Assembly (NCBI GenBank): GCA_030151885.1 | Contig: JASLCG010000121.1 | Location: 1-5,849, forward strand | Reading direction: 5' to 3' | Length of the DNA stretch: 5,849 nucleotides | Source: Bacteroides sp. | GTDB taxonomy: Bacteria > Bacteroidota > Bacteroidia > Bacteroidales > Bacteroidaceae | In this document: positions 1 through 5,849 of the stretch, in pieces | Numbering within the stretch: the stretch's first letter is position 1 | How the letters are laid out: each line of letters starts with the position of its first letter | Program-made: the position numbers and the translations under genes | Notes under the pieces: generated by a model | Told to the model about the DNA's origin: nothing | Seen by the model: only the letters and a program-made list of their open reading frames with translations | Databases searched by the model: none

Positions 1-370
1 TACACGAAGCTTTTCGATCAAAACATTCCCCTAAAAACAGGTAGTCATATCGCCGACATACCTCATCAAATACAAGCACTTCGTTAGTCGGCGACATACC
101 TCTCGTTACACCTAGTCAGACCTCAGGTACGTTGCCGATAAGCTTGAGGCAGGTCGGCAACATCTAAAAGCCTTGTTGTAGAGTTGTCTAGAGCATATTA
201 GAAGTCTGATTGCTGAGTAACGTAGTACACCTATTTATCCACCTCTTTACAATGATGTAGTTGGTAAATGGATAAGAGATATTCTCATCAGCAGAAAGCA
301 TCCAAGGTCTTAGTAAGAGAAGAAATATGGAGGCTCCTTTTATGATAAAAACAGCCATCAGTAGATTGCA
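1..370. other. gene-free left flank
   Basis: I see no supportable gene here. All frames are broken by frequent stops. The longest minus-strand reading, which starts at 500 and ends at 288, runs straight through the terminator at 371-410, has no family resemblance, and is best read as non-coding. A 30-codon open stretch in plus frame 2 (221-310) looks mildly protein-like but has no ATG and stops on both sides. The only structure I can point to is the repeat cluster at about 50-168. The rest (about 169-370) shows nothing recognisable: no tRNA, no CRISPR spacing, no transposon end. Confidence 0.6.
50..168. repeat. cluster of short degenerate direct and inverted repeats
   Basis: Four copies of a roughly 15-base unit lie within 120 bases. 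On the minus strand, 50-64 reads gaggtatgtcggcga and 88-102 reads gaggtatgtcgccga, a 14/15 match spaced 38 bases apart. On the plus strand, 124-138 reads caggtacgttgccga, 12/15 against the second copy. A weaker minus copy sits at 154-168 and ends in atgttgccga. Because units face opposite ways, two stems are possible: 88-101 with 125-138 (12 of 14), and a perfect 8-base pair, gttgccga at 131-138 with tcggcaac at 154-161. Spacing is irregular, so this is not a CRISPR array. It may be the decayed edge of a longer dispersed repeat that continues beyond the left end. The function is unknown. Confidence 0.55.
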
Positions 371-410
371 TAAAAAAGACTTGGTGCTGCATCACGCAAA
401 ACCAAGTCTT
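371..410 (-). terminator. rho-independent terminator of the lyase operon
   Basis: A perfect 10-base inverted repeat, aagacttggt at 376-385 and accaagtctt at 401-410, encloses a 15-base loop. Read on the minus strand, the stem runs into six T residues (377 down to 372), the usual intrinsic-terminator layout. The plus-strand side lacks a T run after 410, so it works in one direction only. It lies about 90 bases downstream of the stop codon of the 526-residue lipoprotein gene and is the natural end of the two-gene operon. Confidence 0.85.
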
Positions 411-500
411 CACCTTTAACTCTACAAATGGGTATTTGGATATGGAGCCGCCTACCCTTTGCAGAAAATTTAAACAAGAAATATATTCACTAACTTCCAA

Positions 501-2081
501 CTATTTTGTTGGAGTAAACTCTTCTAATTTTACATGGGCAATCCAGAACGTTGTATTCTTTGCCTGTGGATAGAGACGAATGTCGATGGCTTTAGCCTCG
601 TCTGACGAACTATCTGACAGTGGATTGTCCTCTTTTATACTTGCTACTTTTGGCGATTTTTTACTGAAGTCGAATACCACAGACACCTCATTCCACGTGC
701 CGTCGTTGTCGGGGCTAATGGTAAATGTTTGCAGCGACGATTCGGGTAATCCTTCGCTATTATACACCCCAAACGAAGCGGAGTTATCTCCATTACGGAT
801 GGTTGTTTGGAATCTAGATCCTGCTTTACCTTTAAGCATAAACGATAATTTGTAGAGCTTATTGGTGCTGCAATTTGCTACTGGATTATAGTATCCTAAT
901 GCCAGTTTAAAGAAGCTATTTGGAATGAGGCAGTCGTAGCGTGCTACTGCTGTATCGGTTCCATCTATTGCAGCCGATTCGAATGCGATGGAGCCATTTC
1001 CTTTTACCAATTCTTCTGAATTTACATTGACACGAGTAAACCAAAATCCCTCATCGGTTTTACCAATTGTAAAGGGGTCTTTATTTAAAAGTAACTCCAT
1101 TGGTGTGGTAAGTTCAAAAGGAGTAATAAGTTGTACAGATGGCTCTGGCTCTGGTTCAACAACCGTATTATCGTTCAAATCGACCTCTATTTTAGCTATT
1201 TGTGCAAAGCCATTTGTAGTAGCCAAAATAGCCACTTCACGACTATTATCGGCAGACGCTCGTGTTAATTTGCTTGGAGCTACCACCTTACAGATGGCTG
1301 TATGCTTATCGGAATCTACACCCTCTATCCACGCTTTCCAACCTAATGGAGCAGTTACTAAATAATCTGTAGTCCCTTTTAAGTGGACTAAAAATGCTTT
1401 TGTTTCTCCCTCTTTAAAGAGCTGTGTACCCTTTACCTCTTTATCTATGTAGCAGTAAAAGTTAGCTACAATGGGTACATGTAGTGCAGTACCATCTTTC
1501 AGTACAATATGCAGTGCCTCTTCCGACTGAGATACCTCTTTAAAGAAGGCATCCTCTACCCCTGCTACTGCTTTAACTGGTTTACCCTCTTCATTTAGCA
1601 CCATTGTATAAGACTTTCCACCATCTGTACTCATCTGCCAAAAGTCGTTTTTATCTACTCTAAAAAGAGGTGTTTTACCATCAGTAGCGATAGCCGATAC
1701 AGGTTTCTCAGCAGAGAGTAACTCTTTAAAAGTGGCTCCATTATCATAGCTCACTTGCCAGTTTCCTGCCTTGCTGATGCCTATTTGCAGCCCCATTTCT
1801 GCCTGGTCTATGCGCTCGGCAAGGTGCAACACAGTTCCATCACTCAAGGTTATGGTGTATTGGTGTTTATCTGTATGATATTTTACATCGGTAATTGTAG
1901 CACCACTTTGTAGTTTTTGCAGTGCTGCTATATTCTCATTAAATACTTTTGTTTTCTCCTCAAGAGCTGTTACACGATCTTTTAAATCGGAAACATCTCG
2001 CTCTAAATCGTCTGTATTATCACTGCATCCTACCAAGCAAAATACTCCAAGTAACAGTGCATATTTCAATAGGTTTTTCAT
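501..2081 (-). CDS. surface lipoprotein with PL29-type N-terminal region and CBM-like C-terminal domain
   Basis: This 526-residue protein starts with a lipoprotein signal ending in LVGC, so Cys19 is the lipidated residue. The following SDNTDD resembles the acidic surface-export signal of Bacteroidota lipoproteins, so an outer-leaflet location is likely. Residues 22-58 form a heptad-like coiled coil. Residues 60-205 match the region found before PL29 lyases (DUF4988-like), with two motifs, W108/SYDNGATF and W148/STDGGKSY, 40 residues apart. An Ig-like segment follows at about 207-302, then an EPEPEP linker at 309-314. The C-terminal part, about 340-522, looks like a beta-sandwich of the CBM4/9 or galactose-binding type and ends in FWIAHVKLEEF. 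No catalytic domain is visible. The ATG follows an A-rich leader with no Shine-Dalgarno, 30 bases after the upstream lyase gene, so the two are probably co-transcribed. The likely role, inferred, is glycan binding or partnering the lyase. The domain calls are by eye. Confidence 0.88.
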   Translation of the reverse strand: MKNLLKYALLLGVFCLVGCSDNTDDLERDVSDLKDRVTALEEKTKVFNENIAALQKLQSGATITDVKYHTDKHQYTITLSDGTVLHLAERIDQAEMGLQIGISKAGNWQVSYDNGATFKELLSAEKPVSAIATDGKTPLFRVDKNDFWQMSTDGGKSYTMVLNEEGKPVKAVAGVEDAFFKEVSQSEEALHIVLKDGTALHVPIVANFYCYIDKEVKGTQLFKEGETKAFLVHLKGTTDYLVTAPLGWKAWIEGVDSDKHTAICKVVAPSKLTRASADNSREVAILATTNGFAQIAKIEVDLNDNTVVEPEPEPSVQLITPFELTTPMELLLNKDPFTIGKTDEGFWFTRVNVNSEELVKGNGSIAFESAAIDGTDTAVARYDCLIPNSFFKLALGYYNPVANCSTNKLYKLSFMLKGKAGSRFQTTIRNGDNSASFGVYNSEGLPESSLQTFTISPDNDGTWNEVSVVFDFSKKSPKVASIKEDNPLSDSSSDEAKAIDIRLYPQAKNTTFWIAHVKLEEFTPTK

Positions 2082-2111
2082 TTTATTGTATTTTTTGTCG
2101 ATTAATCCATT

Positions 2112-4631
2112 TTACTTTAATGCTTGTAACCACGCAGGAACATATCCTAAGCGTTTTTTGAGCTGAGCTTCGTAGAGTGAAGCAGGTTCTACCTTCGTAC
2201 CGTTGCTCTCTAGTCGCTTCAGTTGGTTGGGCGACTCGTCGAATACAATCGGCTCGCCATGAAAACCCACAACCACAGGAGGCAGGTTTTTCCACCATCT
2301 ATTCTTGGCATCCCACCACATAAATTTACCATTCCACGAATTATCGTATTTCACTACGGTAGCCTCCATGTTCCAAATTACTAAATCGTCCAGATGGTTG
2401 GGTAGTTGTACAGCATCGCCACCCTCTCTCCAAGGGATAAATGCCCCCTTACAATGGTCTATCAGTGTGGCACGTGGTTGTGTGGCATGCGATTCAAAAC
2501 AACCATCTACGCCCCACTCTACATTCCATATAACAGCACCCATACTCTGTTTAGAGACTCCACAAGCGTGGTATTGACCTGCACCCTGAATTAATTTATT
2601 TCCAATCTGCCCATTGCTAGTGATGGCTTCGTAACCGTCCGATTTGTCGGTTACCTTACCTATAAATATGCGCGAAGAGGCTTGCGAACGGATTGCCGAG
2701 TGTCCTCTATGTCCTGATATTTCAACATCGTAAACCGATACATTGGCACAGCTCACAATAGATGAAGCCTCGCTTACGCTAACAAAGTTGACCCTTCTCA
2801 TCCATGAGTTTGTAAGACGCACAAAATCTATTATTTTATATGCCCCATCATCGTCTGCACTGGCGTGGTGAGCAAAGTCTGACTTAGCATCTCCCACAAA
2901 GGTGATGTCTTCTACTCCTACGTTTTCGTAGTGCGGATACTTCATGATTCTCCACCCAAATTGGTGCTCCACTTGGTGCATAATAGGCTCTACAAAAGTA
3001 ACCTTGTTTCCACTAACGGATTTAACTTGATGGTAATCTTGCACCTGTACCCCTTTGTTTAGAATATTGGTCATTAAACTGGTTGGAGCCCAAGGTTTCA
3101 ACTCCTTATGCACCAATGCAGGATCGTTATTTTCTAAGTGCAGACATACCCAATCTCCAGGACTAATGCCCAGCGTAGTCCCCACCACAACCGAGTAGCT
3201 ACCTTTGGCAGCATCTTGTGTTACGGTAGTAATTGGCTGCAAACCACTGTTGTGCTTTAACTCTAACATAACGGGAGCACTCCACATTTCATTCGGGTTC
3301 TTTGGATCATTCTTTACCTCCATTTTTATAAAGGTTTTATCCTTGCCCGCACCCTTAATTACTAAATCGCCCATGGTAAGACGTAGTGTCTGATTTTGCT
3401 CTCCATCTGCCTGCAAGATAAACTCTCCTTCTGGAAAGTAGATTATCGCCTTTGCACCCGTACTCTTCTGATATCGGATGGCATCCTTATCCTTTCCTCG
3501 AGTAGCACCCATCGCCTCTAGCACCTTTATAAATGCCTCTCTATCCGATTTTCCGTCGTTCGCAACAGCTCCATAATCGGTTATATCGTACACTTTATAT
3601 CCAAGAGTTTCAACGTTGGGAGGGGCCACCTCACCGTGCATATATCCTGCGTAAGAGTAGTCTAACAAGATGTTATCATCCGCAGCAGATTCAAAATCCA
3701 ACCAAGTAGCACACGCATCTGCATACATACTTGCCAACTGTACAGGCAATGACACCATTCGGATGTATTTTTCGGCAGATGTTATAATGAGTTTAATATC
3801 TACAGGTTGCCCCATCACCCCATCAGTAGGCGAGGTAATGGAGAGTTTATCGTCTGTAAGCGTCACTAACCACCCTTCTGGAGCAATCACCATAGCCTCT
3901 GCCACGTTACTCTGCTCCACAGCAAACAGCCTACTGCTCCCTCTTGAAAAACGTTGCACACCCTCGTCGGCATCCATAATACGGAGGTAAAACGAATCAA
4001 TTACAGGGATTTGCAGCTTTTCACCATCAGTAAGTACTACCGATAGCTCTTTTGCACCCACATTGTACTGCACCTCACTAAAAATAGAGCTGTTGCTCGT
4101 TCCCATAAAAGCAGGTACTCGCTCTCCCTCAATTAATAGCTCCTGATGCGTAGCACCATTATCGTAACTAACTTGCCAAAATCCTGCTCTGCTGATGCGT
4201 AGAATAGGTGTAACTCCCTGAACGGGATGTGCTGAAATGGGCGATCCTGCACCATCTAACAACTTAGATAAGTGCTTACCTCCATCTACAGACGTTGCCC
4301 AATCTCCTTCTTTATCTATGGAAATTTTAGGAATAAGCCCTTCGACACTCTTTGCCGATGCAAAAAGATATGATTTTCCGTTACTTAGTTCAATGGTGTA
4401 ACCCAGTTCTCCCTCGGTAACGCCTACCACTTTGTCTCCTTGGGTTATTGCGTGTAACCCCTCTATACTACCAACCATATCGTTGGCCCACTGCTCTATG
4501 CTCTGCACCCTATCTTGCAACTGCCCAATATCTGCTTTTAGCCCATCGTGGTCCTTATTACAGGAGGGCAAAGCAAATAGCAGCACCAGCATGGTACAGC
4601 ATATAAGCCATTTGTTCTGCTTGTTTTTCAT
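2112..4631 (-). CDS. PL29-like polysaccharide lyase lipoprotein (DUF4955-type beta-helix)
   Basis: This 839-residue protein has a charged N-region, a hydrophobic stretch and lipobox ALPSC, giving Cys24 as the lipidation site followed by NKDHDG. A coiled coil at about 28-58 leads into the PL29 N-terminal type region (about 62-212) with motifs W111/SVDGGKHL and W152/SYDNGATH. An Ig-like segment covers about 213-300. A DUF4955/PL29-like signature begins near 310 (LDFES, then DYSYAGYMHGE at 324-334). Residues 346-405 (VYDITDYGAVANDGKSD through YFPEGEF) are the entry to a pectate-lyase-3 type right-handed beta-helix reaching about 790. HRGHSAIRS at 641-649 and H688 are catalytic candidates only by conservation-like appearance. 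The C-terminal tail (SLYEAQLKKRLGYVPAWL) also fits the family. Characterised PL29 enzymes cleave chondroitin-type glycosaminoglycans by beta-elimination; the substrate here is inferred. The length is full and no frameshift is seen. The start is the first Met, which supplies the lysines of the signal peptide. It is the first gene of a two-gene operon. Confidence 0.85.
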   Translation of the reverse strand: MKNKQNKWLICCTMLVLLFALPSCNKDHDGLKADIGQLQDRVQSIEQWANDMVGSIEGLHAITQGDKVVGVTEGELGYTIELSNGKSYLFASAKSVEGLIPKISIDKEGDWATSVDGGKHLSKLLDGAGSPISAHPVQGVTPILRISRAGFWQVSYDNGATHQELLIEGERVPAFMGTSNSSIFSEVQYNVGAKELSVVLTDGEKLQIPVIDSFYLRIMDADEGVQRFSRGSSRLFAVEQSNVAEAMVIAPEGWLVTLTDDKLSITSPTDGVMGQPVDIKLIITSAEKYIRMVSLPVQLASMYADACATWLDFESAADDNILLDYSYAGYMHGEVAPPNVETLGYKVYDITDYGAVANDGKSDREAFIKVLEAMGATRGKDKDAIRYQKSTGAKAIIYFPEGEFILQADGEQNQTLRLTMGDLVIKGAGKDKTFIKMEVKNDPKNPNEMWSAPVMLELKHNSGLQPITTVTQDAAKGSYSVVVGTTLGISPGDWVCLHLENNDPALVHKELKPWAPTSLMTNILNKGVQVQDYHQVKSVSGNKVTFVEPIMHQVEHQFGWRIMKYPHYENVGVEDITFVGDAKSDFAHHASADDDGAYKIIDFVRLTNSWMRRVNFVSVSEASSIVSCANVSVYDVEISGHRGHSAIRSQASSRIFIGKVTDKSDGYEAITSNGQIGNKLIQGAGQYHACGVSKQSMGAVIWNVEWGVDGCFESHATQPRATLIDHCKGAFIPWREGGDAVQLPNHLDDLVIWNMEATVVKYDNSWNGKFMWWDAKNRWWKNLPPVVVGFHGEPIVFDESPNQLKRLESNGTKVEPASLYEAQLKKRLGYVPAWLQALK

Positions 4632-4881
4632 ACAATTTGTATTATAGATTTAGTGTTTCGATTAACAGGTGTAAATCTATGCCAAACTGCACTAAACAGT
4701 GTGTAATAACGTTCAAAGAATAACCGAAATGGTACAGATGGTTCGAGAGAATAGCAGTAATTCATCTTGATTTACACCATACAGACCTTATTCCTGCTGA
4801 TGGGTAGCCCCATACGCTGCTCTTTCAAAATGGTATTTGATATTCAGTAACTACTGATATTGAGCCTACACATAGAAACAA
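4632..4881 (-). promoter_or_regulatory. upstream region and leader of the lyase operon
   Basis: About 250 gene-free bases lie between the terminator of the SHOCT gene and the lyase start codon, so the operon promoter should be here. I found no good match to the Bacteroidota promoter pair (TTTG, then TAnnTTTG about 19-21 bases later) on the minus strand; the nearest is TATTCTTTG around 4713-4721, with an extra base and no upstream box. Two symmetric elements stand out. One is an imperfect palindrome at 4840-4860 (atat-t-cagta-ac-tactg-atat). The other is a perfect 10-base inverted pair, ggtgtaaatc at 4668-4677 and gatttacacc at 4769-4778, 91 bases apart. The bases just before the ATG are AT-rich with no Shine-Dalgarno. 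The regulatory role is inferred from position. Confidence 0.4.
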
Positions 4882-4918
4882 AAAAAGTCTAACCAGTCGT
4901 GTACTGATTAGACTTTTT
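4882..4918 (-). terminator. rho-independent terminator of the SHOCT gene
   Basis: A 16-base stem pairs 4882-4897 with 4903-4918 around a 5-base loop, with A and T runs at the outer ends. The single non-Watson-Crick position (4893 with 4907) would be a G-U pair in minus-strand RNA but a C-A mismatch in plus-strand RNA, which points to minus-strand use. It begins 17 bases after the stop codon of the SHOCT gene and should insulate that gene from the lyase operon. Because there are T runs on both ends, some activity in the other direction is possible. Confidence 0.88.
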
Positions 4919-4935
4919 AGGGTGGTTGTTTTCTT

Positions 4936-5733
4936 TTAATCCCGATTTAAGATCTTGTATTTTTGAAGTTCAAACTCCTCTTCGGTAATGATACCTTCTT
5001 GAAACAGTTTGTGGTATTTCACTATTTCATCGGCACTAGATTCTTTTTTAGGAGAGTAAAAATCCATACTTTGCCTATCTACTCGGTCAATGATTATACT
5101 GATGATGGATTGAATCTCTTTTACAAAATCGAATAGATTCAGAACTTCATCGCTATAACCTGTATCGGCAGCATTTACACGATGCCATTTGCGTTTAGTT
5201 CCATGCATTTCTACTGCTTTTTTATTAATCAGCACTAGAGTAGAGTTCTCAAAATCTTTTACTGTTAAGATTAAACTAATGTCGCTCCCCTGTTTATGCG
5301 TCTCTTCTACCCCCGACAATCCACCTACAACCATACCAGCACCACCAGCCAACATGCCACCTAACAATGCTCCACCTATGGTTCGTGAGGTAGATTTTGA
5401 GGTTATTAGAATGTCGTTCTGCAACATTTCAACTCCTAAAATATCTTCAAAAGGATACGTGTAAGTAGTTGCTCTATCTATGATGGTTACCAACTCATTC
5501 TGCTTATCAATAGCAAAAAGAAACGACCCATCGCCCAATACAAAGCTGATAGAGGGATTGAAATTTTCTATCTCAAGGAGCTCCTCTTTTAATCTGCTTT
5601 TGTCCTTATACTGATTGTTATTCTTAATAACCAAATAAGCCGCAATAACAATTATAACAAAAGGCACTAGAATAAACATTCCATTTCCTAAGAAATAAAT
5701 CAATAAAATTAGTATTATAATTAAAGCCCACAT
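4936..5733 (-). CDS. membrane-anchored SHOCT-domain protein with glycine zipper
   Basis: This 265-residue protein begins with two closely spaced hydrophobic segments (about 2-17 and 19-36, split by LGNG), probably a membrane hairpin or a single long anchor, then a charged helix at about 42-56. Residues 60-115 are beta-rich (FVLGDGSFLFAIDK, then YPFEDILGVEML) and recall the PH-like fold that often precedes SHOCT motifs. A glycine-rich segment at 118-141 (TIGGALLGGMLAGGAGM...) is a glycine-zipper type stretch that could insert in or oligomerise at a membrane. A second strand-rich part runs at about 150-185. The last 33 residues (ADEIVKYHKLFQEGIITEEEFELQKYKIL) are a typical SHOCT motif, with the leucine/phenylalanine and GIITEEEF core. 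The ATG follows an A-rich leader without a Shine-Dalgarno. The family is widespread but its role is not established, and I assign none. It is transcribed separately from the lyase genes. Confidence 0.83.
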   Translation of the reverse strand: MWALIIILILLIYFLGNGMFILVPFVIIVIAAYLVIKNNNQYKDKSRLKEELLEIENFNPSISFVLGDGSFLFAIDKQNELVTIIDRATTYTYPFEDILGVEMLQNDILITSKSTSRTIGGALLGGMLAGGAGMVVGGLSGVEETHKQGSDISLILTVKDFENSTLVLINKKAVEMHGTKRKWHRVNAADTGYSDEVLNLFDFVKEIQSIISIIIDRVDRQSMDFYSPKKESSADEIVKYHKLFQEGIITEEEFELQKYKILNRD

Positions 5734-5849
5734 CTCTATTTATTTTAAAAAAAGCTCTGAGTAGTAATGCATAATCAGATGCACGACTTTACCCAAGTTA
5801 ATAATTATTATATAAATGACTATTAAAGCATTAGTCTATTCTGTTTTTG
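5734..5849 (-). promoter_or_regulatory. AT-rich upstream region of the SHOCT gene
   Basis: These 116 bases run to the window edge and are very AT-rich. They contain a perfect 12-base palindrome, taataattatta, at 5799-5810. Next to it, on the minus strand, is taacttgg (5800 down to 5793), one mismatch from the TAnnTTTG promoter element. No clear TTTG box lies 19-21 bases further upstream, so the promoter call is tentative. Directly before the ATG is an A-rich stretch ending in aaataaatagag, the usual kind of Bacteroidota start context. No other gene is visible. Confidence 0.3.

Noticed and set aside
50..168. CRISPR array
   Set aside because: The units are short, in both orientations and irregularly spaced, with no constant spacer length and no cas gene.
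221..313. 30-codon open stretch in plus frame 2, with a protein-like ending (NDVVGKWIRDILISRKH)
   Set aside because: There is a stop just before it, no ATG and no recognisable family. The length is within chance for non-coding DNA, though a gene remnant cannot be excluded.
288..500. 70-residue minus-strand open frame downstream of the operon
   Set aside because: It contains the whole terminator hairpin at 371-410, has no recognisable domain and no start context, and would be cut off from the operon transcript by that terminator.
496..513. 6-base hairpin (tccaac / gttgga) across the stop codon of the 526-residue lipoprotein gene
   Set aside because: The stem is short, has no T run after it, and the strong terminator lies further downstream. 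A stem of this size is expected by chance.
580..1365. Plus-strand open frames at 580-855 and 988-1365
   Set aside because: They lie antisense within the 526-residue lipoprotein gene, have no domain resemblance, and the minus-strand frame is clearly the coding one.
2083..2298. 71-residue minus-strand frame overlapping the end of the lyase gene
   Set aside because: It is out of frame with the lyase over the conserved C-terminal tail of that protein, so it is a shadow frame.
5793..5800. taacttgg on the minus strand as the -7 element of the SHOCT gene
   Set aside because: One mismatch to TAnnTTTG and no TTTG box at the right distance. In such AT-rich sequence this is not enough for a firm promoter call.

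Overview
The window looks like a piece of a Bacteroidales chromosome (Bacteroides, Parabacteroides or Porphyromonas type). The evidence is two lipoproteins with an acidic stretch just after the lipobox cysteine, a Bacteroidota-type polysaccharide-lyase architecture, AT-rich translation leaders without Shine-Dalgarno sequences, and an AT-rich base composition. The genus cannot be fixed from this sequence alone. All three genes supported here are on the minus strand, so the window reads from right to left.

Layout in transcription order. At 5734-5849 is the AT-rich upstream region of the first gene. At 4936-5733 is a 265-residue membrane-anchored protein with a glycine-zipper segment and a C-terminal SHOCT motif. 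It is closed by a strong hairpin terminator at 4882-4918. A gene-free stretch of about 250 bases (4632-4881) follows and should carry the promoter and leader of the next unit. That unit is a two-gene operon. The first gene, 2112-4631, encodes an 839-residue lipoprotein with the PL29-type N-terminal region and a right-handed beta-helix (DUF4955/PL29-like) lyase domain. After a 30-base gap comes 501-2081, a 526-residue lipoprotein that has the same N-terminal region but carries a beta-sandwich, CBM-like domain in place of the lyase domain. A terminator at 371-410 ends the operon. The first ~370 bases hold no convincing gene, only a cluster of short degenerate direct and inverted repeats.

Likely joint role (inference): both lipoproteins carry sequence features of export to the cell surface. 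There the first would cleave an acidic polysaccharide, with glycosaminoglycans of the chondroitin or hyaluronan type the best guess from characterised PL29, while the second would bind the glycan or partner the lyase through the shared module. No SusC/SusD pair, sulfatase or regulator lies in the window, so the operon is either an orphan or the edge of a larger utilisation locus. The SHOCT gene has its own terminator and is probably an unrelated neighbour.

Most notable points: the lyase-type N-terminal module reused on a non-catalytic partner; paired Asp-box-like motifs in that module, with the best match between the two genes lying out of register; and the repeat cluster at the left edge.
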